Shown piece by piece: positions 43,372 through 52,281 of a stretch of DNA of 64,000 nucleotides (within the stretch, counting starts at the first letter, position 1; each line of letters begins with the position of its first letter). This stretch comes from Tahibacter aquaticus (GTDB taxonomy: Bacteria; Pseudomonadota; Gammaproteobacteria; Xanthomonadales; Rhodanobacteraceae). The stretch spans positions 242,020 to 306,019 of the forward strand of contig NZ_SNZH01000003.1 of assembly GCF_004363655.1 (NCBI RefSeq), read 5' to 3'. The notes under the pieces were generated by a model that was not told the origin of the DNA, made no database searches, and was given only the letters and a program-made list of their open reading frames with translations. A program made the translations under genes and the position numbers.

Positions 43372-45543
43372 ATGCGTTCAGAAGCGATAGCCGATGCGAG
43401 TCTGCGCCGGGTCCTGTGCATAGCGGGCCGGCGCGTCGACGTGGGCGCCCTGCGCGTCAACGCCGAAGGCGAATCGCAGCGCATCACGCCCAAGGCCATC
43501 GGCGTATTGCTGGAACTGGCGCGCGAGCCCGGCGTCACCCGCACCCGCGATGATCTGCTGCAACGCGTATGGTGCGGCCGTGCCGGCGACGGCGATGTGC
43601 TTACCCAGGCGGTAAAAGAGCTGCGCCGCGTGTTTGGCGACGACCCGGCTCTGCCGCATTTGATCGAGACCGTGCCGCGCTTGGGCTATCGCCTGCTCGC
43701 GCCGGTGGAATGGCAAGACCCGCAATCCGCGAGCAATGATCTTCCGATCGCCGAAATACCGCGCGATGTACCTGACGCCGCCGCCCCGGCGGCGCCGCGC
43801 CAGCCCCTGATTTCGCCAAACCGCAGCAGCCTGGCCTTGCTCGCGCTGGCGATGCTGAGTCTGGTGCTGATACTCGTGCTGGCGCTGCGTGAGTGGCAGC
43901 TGCGCGAACACGCCAATACCCTGGCGCTGACCACGCCGGTGCCGCTGTTGCTGACTGCGGATCCTGGTGCGGAGTCCACGCCACGCCTTTCCCCTGACGG
44001 TGCGCGCCTGGCCTATGTTGCGCGCGATGCCGACAGCGGCCGGCAACGTATACATGTGCGAGGTGTCGGCGCATCCAGCACGTTTTTCCCCACTAGCGGC
44101 AACGGCGAGGAATCGTGGCCAGTGTGGTCGGCCGACGGCGCGCTGCTGGCGTTCCAACGCAACCGTGATGGTCACTGCGAACTGCTGACCGTCGACGCCC
44201 TTGGCGGCGTGGAACGCGAGCGCGGTTCTTGCGGCAAGGGGTTGTTCGAAAGTTTCGACTGGTCGCCGGACGGACGCAGTTTCGCCGTCGCCAGCTTCGC
44301 CGCCCCGGGCACGGCGCGTCTCGCCTTGCGCAGCGTGGAAAACGGCGAGCCGCTGCCGTTCGACTATGCACACGATGCCGCCCAGCACGACCTTGCGCCA
44401 CACTTTTCGCCCGACGGCAGCCAGATTGCGTTTCGTCGCGGCTTGTCACCGTATTCAGACCTCTACGTCGTTGCCGCCAGCGGTGGGCCGGTGCGCCGGC
44501 TGACCCAGGTGTCGGCGCAGATCCGTGGTTTCGACTGGCTGGCCGACGGCAGTGGCCTGGTCTTTGCCTCCAATCATGCCGGCGCGTCGGCCCTGTATCG
44601 GGTCGGCCTGGCCGATACGCGCGTCACCGCATTGGGCGTGGCACCGGCGCAGATGCCCGACGTGGCCGCGTACGGCGCTGCGCTTGTCTACGAAGTGCCA
44701 CGCGCACGCACGGTCATGCAGGGGCTGCTGCTCGACGCCGCCGTGCCAGAGCCCGCCGAACTGACGCCGTCCACCGGCAGTGATACCGCTGCCGTGCTGT
44801 CGCCCGACGGCAACCGTGTACTGTTCGTGTCCGATCGCAGCGGCAGCCCGCAGTTGTGGCTGTTCGATGCGCTGGCGCGGCAGAGCTATGCCCTGACCCA
44901 GGGGGTTGGCGACTTATTTCTTTATCCACAATGGAATGCCAGCGGCAGCCGCGTGCTCGTGACGCGGCGGCGCGACGGCCGTGGCGAACTGCTCGAGATC
45001 GATCTCGACAGCCAGACCCAGCACCTCGTCTCGCAGCCGTCGCTGGATGTGCGCTTCGCCACCTATGCCAACCGCCGTGGCTATCTCGTCGTGGCGGCTG
45101 CTGCACAGGGCACGCGCCTGCTGCGGCTGGCCGAGGCGCAGCAGCCGGGCGAGCTGCTGCGCGAGAATGTGGCGACGCTGGAGCGCGACCTGCGTGCCGA
45201 GCGCATCTACTACAGCCGCCTCGACGGCGCCGGCATTCATGAATTGCGCGAAGCCGGCGGCGCGCCGGACGATCCGCTGGTTGCCCGCGACAGCCCGCGC
45301 TTCGCCTGGCAGGTACGCAGTGGCGTGTTGTGGTTTTTCGACAGCGGTGCCGACGACGACGAGATCGTGCTGCGCCGTCGTTCCCTGGCCGACGGCGAAG
45401 AAGGCATCGCCTGGCGCACGCGCGATAGCTTCGATCATCGCGCCTTCGATCTGTCGCTGGATTCGCGCCGCCTGGTGCTGATCCGGGCGATGCGCAACGA
45501 TACCGACATCGCCTTGCTGCGAATCGCCGTCGCTGCACGCTGA
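43372..45543 (+). CDS. Membrane regulator: winged helix (ToxR/CadC type) with TolB propeller
   Basis: One-component regulator of 723 residues. The N-terminal OmpR/ToxR winged helix (about 10-105) has VLLELAREPGVTRTRDDLL, VLTQAVKELRRVF and TVPRLGYRLLAPVEW. A Pro-rich linker leads to one transmembrane helix (SLALLALAMLSLVLILVLAL, about 150-170) and a periplasmic part with at least eight TolB/PD40 blades (RLSPDGARLAYVARD, VWSADGALLAFQRN, VLSPDGNRVLFVSDRSG). ATG 43372 has a GGGG site. It probably senses a periplasmic signal and controls nearby genes such as the TonB-dependent receptor; the target is inferred. Confidence 0.88.
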   Translation: MRSEAIADASLRRVLCIAGRRVDVGALRVNAEGESQRITPKAIGVLLELAREPGVTRTRDDLLQRVWCGRAGDGDVLTQAVKELRRVFGDDPALPHLIETVPRLGYRLLAPVEWQDPQSASNDLPIAEIPRDVPDAAAPAAPRQPLISPNRSSLALLALAMLSLVLILVLALREWQLREHANTLALTTPVPLLLTADPGAESTPRLSPDGARLAYVARDADSGRQRIHVRGVGASSTFFPTSGNGEESWPVWSADGALLAFQRNRDGHCELLTVDALGGVERERGSCGKGLFESFDWSPDGRSFAVASFAAPGTARLALRSVENGEPLPFDYAHDAAQHDLAPHFSPDGSQIAFRRGLSPYSDLYVVAASGGPVRRLTQVSAQIRGFDWLADGSGLVFASNHAGASALYRVGLADTRVTALGVAPAQMPDVAAYGAALVYEVPRARTVMQGLLLDAAVPEPAELTPSTGSDTAAVLSPDGNRVLFVSDRSGSPQLWLFDALARQSYALTQGVGDLFLYPQWNASGSRVLVTRRRDGRGELLEIDLDSQTQHLVSQPSLDVRFATYANRRGYLVVAAAAQGTRLLRLAEAQQPGELLRENVATLERDLRAERIYYSRLDGAGIHELREAGGAPDDPLVARDSPRFAWQVRSGVLWFFDSGADDDEIVLRRRSLADGEEGIAWRTRDSFDHRAFDLSLDSRRLVLIRAMRNDTDIALLRIAVAAR

Positions 45544-45906
45544 AACGTCCGCTGCTGCGCAATCCGGCAAACTCCCGTCGAAATCTCGGCGCTGTCTCGG
45601 CGGAATTTCGTCGCATTGGCCGCGGGGCAGGTATCGCGTATGCGCATGCCATGGGAACTGCCGGTCGCAACGAGTGCACGCGTCAATGCCGGTTGCTGCG
45701 AATTCATGCATGCAAAGGGCATGCGGCAGCGTTGCAGCATTTGCGCAAACAGCGATGAATACTACGTTTCCTGCGTACGTGGGCAAAATCCCGCCGAAAT
45801 TTCACCGCTATCTAAGCGCAATCTCGGCAATCATTCGCTCCGGCTCGGGACCGCAGTGCCGCACTCCGTCTACTAATGCACTCCAGTAGATCGGACGGAG
45901 GCGGAC
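45544..45906. other. Intergenic region, 363 bp
   Basis: No gene seen. AATCTCGGC appears near 45585 and again near 45825, and an imperfect inverted repeat (CGAAAT / ATTTCG) lies at about 45579-45609. These could be regulator sites for the AraC gene, but the match is weak. Confidence 0.4.
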
Positions 45907-46902
45907 ATGAGAATCATCGGCGAAACGCTGCGCTACGGCGCGCGCCTGGAACTGGGCAATAGCGAAGCCTTGCGGCAGCGCTGCGGCGACAACCTGCTGG
46001 TTGTGGTCGGCGGTGGTCGCGGTGCCACGCTGGCTTCGCAAAGCGACGGCAGCGGTATCTGGCTGCCTTTGCGTGGACGCCTGCGCCTGGCCTGTGGCGA
46101 AAGCGCCTTCAACCTCGAGCCGGGCCAGCTGTTCGTCGCCGAGCCTGAGCAGCGCATGCAGGCCGGTGGCCGCGGCAATGCACTGTGGATCGCCCTGATC
46201 GCCCAACGTAGCGGCTGGCGCCGTGCCCTGCTGCGTGCCGGCGGCGCGATCGCGCCAGAACCCGGCCTGGTGCCTGCCTGGCACGCTGCAGCGCCGGGTC
46301 TGCGCCGGCTGGCCATGCGTCTGGTGCGGGCGACGGTCGAGCACGCCAGCGAGTACGCCATGCAGAGCGCAGCCGACGACTTGCTGGCGGCGGTGCTGGA
46401 GCTGCAGTCCGAGTTCGGCGACATGATCGAGCGCTGCCCTGGACGCACGCTGGCGCAGCGGCAAAGCGTATTCCTGCGCATGCAGCGCGTGCGCAATCAC
46501 ATGGCGACGCGCTGCGAACAGGAGCTGGACATTCCCGAGCTGGCGCGCATGGCGAGCTATTCGCCCTGGCATTTCATCCGCGCGTTTCACTCGGTCTACG
46601 GCGAAACGCCGCATGCCTATCTGGTCAATCGCCGCCTTGAGCGCGCGCGCCGGCTGGTGCGTTCCAGCCCTCTGGCGATCAGCGAAGTAGCCAGCGCCAG
46701 CGGCTTTGAAAATCGCTGCGCATTTTCGCGCCTGTTCAAGCAGCGCTTTGGCATCAGTGCCGCCGCGCTGCGCCGCGAACACGGCGTGGGCTTGCGCTCG
46801 GGACGGATGCGGCGTTGCGATGGCGACGATTTGCCGCGCCGCGCAGTTTCCGCAACGCGGCCTGCCAACTCGGGACAACTCAGCGCGCCCACAGATTTTT
46901 AA
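45907..46902 (+). CDS. AraC-family transcriptional regulator
   Basis: Regulator of 331 residues. The N-terminal half is a cupin-like sensor (IWLPLRGRLRLACGESAFNL). The C-terminal 100 residues hold two helix-turn-helix units: ELARMASYSPWHFIRAFHSV followed by TPHAYLVNRRLERARRL, and AISEVASASGFENRCAFSRL followed by FKQRFGISAAALRR. GAGG stands 6 bp before the ATG. It lies 132 bp upstream of a TonB-dependent receptor on the same strand and probably controls it (inference). Confidence 0.94.
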   Translation: MRIIGETLRYGARLELGNSEALRQRCGDNLLVVVGGGRGATLASQSDGSGIWLPLRGRLRLACGESAFNLEPGQLFVAEPEQRMQAGGRGNALWIALIAQRSGWRRALLRAGGAIAPEPGLVPAWHAAAPGLRRLAMRLVRATVEHASEYAMQSAADDLLAAVLELQSEFGDMIERCPGRTLAQRQSVFLRMQRVRNHMATRCEQELDIPELARMASYSPWHFIRAFHSVYGETPHAYLVNRRLERARRLVRSSPLAISEVASASGFENRCAFSRLFKQRFGISAAALRREHGVGLRSGRMRRCDGDDLPRRAVSATRPANSGQLSAPTDF

Positions 46903-47034
46903 CGTTGCGATACCGGCTACGCCCGGGTTTGTCGGCCAGGCCTGCGCTTTCCCAGAAACCGCGCGGTCGGCGTTGCAGGTCGTTTTCGACTCGCGACGGC
47001 GCGGCTGATTTGTGAATAATTACAGGAGAAATAC

Positions 47035-49929
47035 ATGTTCAACCCTTTGCTCCCCCGAGCCGTGCGTCTGGCATTGACTGCACCATCTCTCGGTGCAGGC
47101 GCTGTCCTGCTCGGCTGCTTTGCGCTGCCGGCCGCCGCGCAGCAGCCTGAAGCCGCCGGTGCCGAAACCGACAAGCTGGAAACCATCGTCGTCACCGGTT
47201 CGCGCATCCGCCGCGTCGACCTGGAGACGGCAAGCCCGGTGTTCGTCATCGACAAAGGGCAGATCGAAAAAACCGGCAAGCTCAGCGTCGGCGACCTGCT
47301 GCAGACCACGCCGGCCATCGCCGGCGGCGCGACCGCGACCAATGGCGCGGTCAACAACGGCGGCGGTACCGGTGCGGCCACCATCGACCTGCGCGGCCTG
47401 GGAACGGCGCGTACCCTGATTCTGGTCAACGGCCGCCGCCTGGCCGGTCCGGCACCGGACGTCAACGCCATTCCGATCAATCTGATCGAGCGCGTCGAAG
47501 TGCTCAAGGACGGCGCTTCGGCCATCTACGGTTCCGACGCGATCGGCGGCGTGGTCAACTTCATCCTGCGCAAGGACTACCAGGGCATCGAGTTCGCAGT
47601 CGACTACGGCATCGCCGATGCCGACGACGGCCAGCGCAAAGGCGTGACCATGACGATGGGTCATACCAGCGACAAGGGCAGCCTGATGGTCGGCGTGAAC
47701 TACCACAAGCAGGACGCCGTCTCCGCGGCCGATCGCAAATTCTCCGCCGATGCCTTGTATCTGTCGTCAGGTTCCATTGCCGCGGGCGGCTCCAGCCGCA
47801 CGCCGCGCGGACGCATCTTCCTGCCCGACGACCTCATCGCGGGTTTCAACTGTCCGGACAGTGCTGCCGGTTCGGTGACACGCAAGCCGGGCGCGCGCGG
47901 TAACGCGCTCAGCGACTTCAAGTGCTACGACCCTGCCACCGACGCTTACAACTTCCAGGCGGTAGGCAATCTCGAGATGACGCCGCAGGAGCGCGGCAGC
48001 CTGTTCGTCGTCGGCAATTATCGCCTGAGCGACAATGTGGAAGCGTATATCGAGGCTTTCCACAACAACACCCGCGCCGCCTTCGCCATCGCGCCTCTGC
48101 CGTTCGATGCGCGCGCCGACAACGTGCTGATTTCGGCCAACAGCGTCTACAACCCCTTCGGCATCGACTTCGGTCGCAGCGGCACCAACGATTCGGGCAA
48201 CGCCTTCAACCTGCGCCTGGAAGCGATCGGCAACCGCCGTGCCGACACCCGCGTCAGCACCGACCAGATCAACCTGGGTCTGAAGGGCGGCTTCGGCAAC
48301 ACCAGCTGGCAGTGGGATGCGAACTTCACCTACGGCCATTTCTCGCAGAATCAGGTATTCGGCGGCTATATCTTTCAGCCGAACCTGGTCAACGCAGTGG
48401 GTCCGTCCTTCATCGATGCCCAGGGCGTGGCCCGTTGCGGTACGCCGGATGCGGTGATCGCCGGTTGTATCCCGGTCAATCCGTTCAATCCGACTGAAAC
48501 ACCCGAAGCATTCCGCCTGCTCGAAGCGCCGTATCGCCTCAGCACGCTCTACATCCAGCGCGAAGTCGAGGCCAATGCCAACGGCGAGCTGTTCGAACTG
48601 CCGGCCGGTGTGGTCAGCCTCGCCGTCGGCGCTTCGTATCGCAAGGAATACCAGAGCTTCTCGCCCGACTTCCTGGTCACCGCGCTGCCGCCGGATTTCA
48701 CCAACTGCCAGCTGGCACAGGAAACCTGTACCTCGCCGGTGCGCGGCGACTTCAATGTGAAAGAAGCCTATGGCGAGGTGTTCATTCCGATCCTGCGTGA
48801 CGTGGCGTTCGCCAAGACCTTGAATGTCACGTTCGGCACGCGTTATTCCAAGTACTCCAGCTTCGGCAACGCGACCAATTCCAAGTTCGGCCTGGAATGG
48901 CGTCCGCTGGACGACGTGCTGGTGCGTGGCACCATTGCCGAAGTGTTCCGTGCGCCGACCATTTCCAACCTGTTCGGTGCGCCGACTTCGAATGCGCCGA
49001 CCTTCCGCGATCCGTGTATCGGCGTCACCTCGCCGGTCGGTGCCAATGCCAATATCGACCGTGCCTGCCAGGATGTGGCGCGCGACGGTTCGTTCGAAGG
49101 TGCGCCGAACGGCCAGATCACCGGCCTGATCTCGGGCAACCCGGACCTGCGGCCGGAGAAGGGCAAGGCCTTCACCTGGGGCCTGGTCTACGATCCGAGC
49201 TGGCTGGAAGGCCTGTCGACCAGCGTCGATGTCTGGCGCTTCGCGCTGAACGACAACATCAGCGCGCTGGACGTCAACACCGTCGCGCTGCAGTGCTTCA
49301 CCGCCGGCAATCTGTGCGACTACATGCATCGTTTCGCCGCCGACGGCCAGATCTTCTACATCGACCAGCCCACCTTGAACCTCGGCCGTCTCGACGCCAA
49401 GGGCGCCGATTTCGGCATCAAGTACCGCCTGCCGGAAACCGCGCTCGGCAACTTCCGCATCGGTCTGGATGCCACGTATACGGCGCAGTTCAACCAGCTG
49501 ATCCTCAACCAGGCCGGTCAGCCGACGGGTTCGATTTTCGCCGCCGGCAAGTTCAACCGTCAGCTCGGCAATTACGCGCGCTGGCGTGCACTGGGTACCT
49601 TGAACTGGGAACTGGGCAATTTCGACGCGAGCTGGACCACGCGTTACGTGCACGGCTTCGAGCTGGGCAGCCTGCTTCCGGGCGGCGATTCGGCCGACGG
49701 CCAGCTGCCGAATGTCGTCGTGCCGTACGGGGCGTCGACCTACCACAACCTGCAGGTCGGCTATCAGATCGAGCCGATCAATGCGCGCGTCGAGTTGGGT
49801 GTGGACAACGCGTTCGACAAGCAGCCGCCGATCCTGTTCCAGAACAACGTGACCAACGGCAATACCGATCCAGTCACTTTCGATACGGTCGGCCGCTACT
49901 ATTGGGCACGCTTCAGCATCAAGTTCTAA
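47035..49929 (+). CDS. TonB-dependent outer-membrane receptor
   Basis: Outer-membrane importer of 964 residues. Signal peptide (LGAGAVLLGCFALPAAAQ), a TonB-box-like ETIVVTGSRI near residue 48, the plug domain (VGDLLQTTPAIAGG, IDLRGLGTARTLILVNGRRL, VEVLKDGASAIYGSDAIGG) and a 22-strand barrel ending in RFSIKF. The sequence fits the group of receptors that Xanthomonadales use for peptides, sugars or siderophores; the substrate is unknown. An AGGAG ribosome site precedes ATG 47035. A hairpin terminator follows. Confidence 0.95.
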   Translation: MFNPLLPRAVRLALTAPSLGAGAVLLGCFALPAAAQQPEAAGAETDKLETIVVTGSRIRRVDLETASPVFVIDKGQIEKTGKLSVGDLLQTTPAIAGGATATNGAVNNGGGTGAATIDLRGLGTARTLILVNGRRLAGPAPDVNAIPINLIERVEVLKDGASAIYGSDAIGGVVNFILRKDYQGIEFAVDYGIADADDGQRKGVTMTMGHTSDKGSLMVGVNYHKQDAVSAADRKFSADALYLSSGSIAAGGSSRTPRGRIFLPDDLIAGFNCPDSAAGSVTRKPGARGNALSDFKCYDPATDAYNFQAVGNLEMTPQERGSLFVVGNYRLSDNVEAYIEAFHNNTRAAFAIAPLPFDARADNVLISANSVYNPFGIDFGRSGTNDSGNAFNLRLEAIGNRRADTRVSTDQINLGLKGGFGNTSWQWDANFTYGHFSQNQVFGGYIFQPNLVNAVGPSFIDAQGVARCGTPDAVIAGCIPVNPFNPTETPEAFRLLEAPYRLSTLYIQREVEANANGELFELPAGVVSLAVGASYRKEYQSFSPDFLVTALPPDFTNCQLAQETCTSPVRGDFNVKEAYGEVFIPILRDVAFAKTLNVTFGTRYSKYSSFGNATNSKFGLEWRPLDDVLVRGTIAEVFRAPTISNLFGAPTSNAPTFRDPCIGVTSPVGANANIDRACQDVARDGSFEGAPNGQITGLISGNPDLRPEKGKAFTWGLVYDPSWLEGLSTSVDVWRFALNDNISALDVNTVALQCFTAGNLCDYMHRFAADGQIFYIDQPTLNLGRLDAKGADFGIKYRLPETALGNFRIGLDATYTAQFNQLILNQAGQPTGSIFAAGKFNRQLGNYARWRALGTLNWELGNFDASWTTRYVHGFELGSLLPGGDSADGQLPNVVVPYGASTYHNLQVGYQIEPINARVELGVDNAFDKQPPILFQNNVTNGNTDPVTFDTVGRYYWARFSIKF

Positions 49930-50246
49930 GGCCGGCCTGGGCAATCCTCAGCTTGCGGCCGCTGCAATCGGCTGCTTGTCTCAACAACCCAGCCAAGCCC
50001 TTGCAACGCAAGGGCTTGGCTGCCTGTTTGAGTCAGGCGGATTGCGGGTCAAAGCCTGCTGCGGATCTTCCGGGTGGTCGCGTTAGTATATTGTTAAACG
50101 TATATACAAAGGCTGCGCAGCCTTTGCGCAGCGTCGGTCGGCGGCGAGCCGCAGGCGAACCCCGACATCGAGGTCCGCCCTACCGAACAACCTCCACGCC
50201 GCGAAAGCCGATGGCGAAGGAATCCGGGTTGCAGCGGAACCTCTGC
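49930..50246. other. Intergenic region between convergent genes, 317 bp
   Basis: Besides the terminator at 49991-50021, it has an A/T-rich patch with GTATAT (50086-50091) and ATATAC (50102-50107) in inverted order, and an 18-bp perfect palindrome AAAGGCTGCGCAGCCTTT at 50108-50125, which may be the terminator of the minus-strand gene. The A/T island is unusual for this genome. Confidence 0.5.
49991..50021 (+). terminator. Hairpin terminator after the TonB-dependent receptor
   Basis: A 14-bp stem AGCCAAGCCCTTGC / GCAAGGGCTTGGCT with an AAC loop, 60 bp after the stop. The T run behind it is short. Confidence 0.75.
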
Positions 50247-51671
50247 TCAGGCCCGCGGCACCAAGCCAGCCTCGCTGCCCGGATCGCGCTGCAGGCCACG
50301 CGAATCGATGGCCCAGGCTGCTGCCAGACTTAACATGGTCGGCGCGATGTAGTGGCGGTGAATGCGTGCAATACACGCCATGTAGAAGCGTCCGAACAGA
50401 TTGAGCGGCTGTACCCGCGTGGCAAGGCTGAAGCGGATGCGGCCGGCACCGTCGATCTCCACGCTGACGCTGGAACGGAAGCGCAGATGCCTGTCGTCGG
50501 CACCCAGCACGACCTCGGCGCTGCGGCCGTCGCTGCGCTGGGCCAGTACCGGGAAGCGGCCGGCGAACAACTGCTCGCGCTGCGCCGACAGTAGCGACGA
50601 TACCGGACAGCCCAGCGGCGAGGTGCGCAGGCCCAGCGGGCGCACCAGCGCATTGCGCAAGGCCATCAGGCGTGCCACGCCGACCGGAGCGTTGTCGAGA
50701 AAGCCCTGCAGTAGCGCGCTGAGCCAGGCGCTGGCGGAATCGGCGCGCAGCTCGCTGGGTCCGGTGGTCAGCACGAAGCGGTCCTGATGGTCGACGTCGT
50801 CGCCCAGCTCGCGTTGCAGCAGGGAGCGCGGCGGCAATTGTGGCTCGTAAGCGATAGCGTGGCCGCTGCCGTTGGCAGAAAGAAAGCCGCCGGTATGGCC
50901 CCAGCGCGGCAGCAAGGTGCGCATACGGCCCATGCGCGAGCGCAGGCCAGCACAGAAGCTGCCACGCGGCGAGGTGGCGGTCGCGTTCAGGGCCAGCGCG
51001 ACCGTGGACACGCGGCGCGGATCGAAGGCGTCGCTGCGCAACAATGCGCTCACACGGTCGGGCAGCAGCTCGGTCAGAGCTGGAATGGAAGCGTCGCCAG
51101 CCTCGATGCGGGTGCGCAATGCCGCGGACAAGGTGCCGCCGAGTTCGTTGCTGTGGCAGGACAGGGCGAACAGCGCCGGATGCGCCGCGTCCGCGCCCGC
51201 AGGCACGAACTGGTGCCAGGTATTGCCGCCGAAGCGCACCGTGAAAAGGCAATCCGGCGGAATATCCACAAAGCGCAATTGACGCAGGAAGCTGTGCGGG
51301 TCGGCCTGTATCTGCTCGTCGCTTGCACTGCAGAAGCGCAGCTGGGCGCCGCCGCTGCCGGAGATGGCGGTGAATATGCGGTGGCCGGCGTGGCGGTGAA
51401 AGGGATGACCGTTGCTCCCGACGGCGAAGGTATACAGCGAGGTGGGGTCGTTCTGCGCCAGGTGCATGCCGCCCAGCCGCGCGGAAGGTTCGTCCAGCGC
51501 ATCAACGTAGTGTTCGTGCGCACGCTGGCGCGCGCTGGCATCTGCATGGATCCGGTCGCCGGCGCCTATGCCCAATTGGGCGACCAGGGTGACTTCGACC
51601 GGTGGGCCGCCGGCCGCGCCAGGCAGCTGCGCGCTGGGGAAGGTCTGTACTACCTGGGTCAGGGCCAGCAT
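50247..51671 (-). CDS. Cupin-like protein fused to a C-terminal DUF2867 domain
   Basis: Protein of 474 residues. The first 180 residues look like a cupin metal-binding barrel (GHPFHRHAGHRIFTAISG, TWHQFVPAGAD), so an iron or similar ion is likely. After a middle part comes a DUF2867-type domain at about 380-474 (VVLGADDRHLRFRSSVSVEI, LFGRFYMACIARIHRHYI). ATG 51671 has AGGAG at 7-bp spacing; the frame upstream is antisense to the repressor gene. It is the second gene of the ArsR operon, 40 bp after it. Function unknown. Confidence 0.72.
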   Translation of the reverse strand: MLALTQVVQTFPSAQLPGAAGGPPVEVTLVAQLGIGAGDRIHADASARQRAHEHYVDALDEPSARLGGMHLAQNDPTSLYTFAVGSNGHPFHRHAGHRIFTAISGSGGAQLRFCSASDEQIQADPHSFLRQLRFVDIPPDCLFTVRFGGNTWHQFVPAGADAAHPALFALSCHSNELGGTLSAALRTRIEAGDASIPALTELLPDRVSALLRSDAFDPRRVSTVALALNATATSPRGSFCAGLRSRMGRMRTLLPRWGHTGGFLSANGSGHAIAYEPQLPPRSLLQRELGDDVDHQDRFVLTTGPSELRADSASAWLSALLQGFLDNAPVGVARLMALRNALVRPLGLRTSPLGCPVSSLLSAQREQLFAGRFPVLAQRSDGRSAEVVLGADDRHLRFRSSVSVEIDGAGRIRFSLATRVQPLNLFGRFYMACIARIHRHYIAPTMLSLAAAWAIDSRGLQRDPGSEAGLVPRA

Positions 51672-51711
51672 GGGATTACTCCTGCAATCGGGCGATATGG
51701 CGGTGTTTCGC

Positions 51712-52020
51712 TCAGGTCTTGCTGCGCACGCGGGCACGACTTTCGCGCTTGAGCGGACCGGCGACCGGGCAAAGCTCGGCCGCCCAGGCGAATACGGTGT
51801 TCGCCAGGCGATCGGGCACCAGGTGGAAATAGACGAATTGGCCGCGCCGTTCGCGTGCAATCAGGCCGGCCTGTTCAAGTATGCGCAGATGGCCCGACAG
51901 CGCTGGCTTGCTGAAATCGAAGCGTTCGGCAATCTCGCCGGCACTGAGCTCGCCCTGGTTCAGATAGGCGAGGATCTTGCGCCGCGCGGTGGAGGCCAGT
52001 GCTTCGAATACCTTTTCCAT
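51712..52020 (-). CDS. ArsR/SmtB-family autorepressor
   Basis: Winged-helix repressor of 102 residues: EALASTARRKILAYLNQGEL, recognition helix SKPALSGHLRILEQAGLIA, wing RERRGQFVYFHLVPD. It lacks the CxC metal-binding motif of ArsR/SmtB in helix 3 and resembles the SdpR-type metal-free members. First gene of an operon with the cupin-DUF2867 gene; an operator lies 12 bp upstream. Confidence 0.9.
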   Translation of the reverse strand: MEKVFEALASTARRKILAYLNQGELSAGEIAERFDFSKPALSGHLRILEQAGLIARERRGQFVYFHLVPDRLANTVFAWAAELCPVAGPLKRESRARVRSKT

Positions 52021-52031
52021 GCGCGAGCCGA

Positions 52032-52080
52032 ATAGTTAAGCAATGAATTAACTATCCGCGCCGGCATCGGCACGGGTCAA
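52032..52080 (-). promoter_or_regulatory. Promoter and operator of the ArsR-type operon
   Basis: ATAGTTAA (52032-52039) and TTAACTAT (52048-52055) form a perfect 8-bp inverted repeat with an 8-bp spacer, of the TTAACTA type used by SdpR-like repressors. On the minus strand TTGACC (52075-52080) and GATAGT (52051-52056) give a promoter with an 18-bp spacer, and the repeat overlaps the -10 box. Confidence 0.78.
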
Positions 52081-52281
52081 GTGGTTAGGGCCATATGCTG
52101 CCGCGGTGGATTGCCGCAGGCGTCGCCGTACCAGCGTTGCGGGCCAGGCGGGCCGATGCTGCGCAGCCACGCGCGACACACTCAGTCTCGCTGTCACAGC
52201 GATCATGCAGGACACGCGGTGTTGCATTGCTTCGATCCGGCCTAGACTCCGTCATCCGCTCCTCTTCGGAAAATCTGAAAA

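Noticed and set aside
47767-49944. A 725-codon open frame antisense to the TonB-dependent receptor
   Set aside because: Shadow of the receptor gene, with no domain and no ribosome site.
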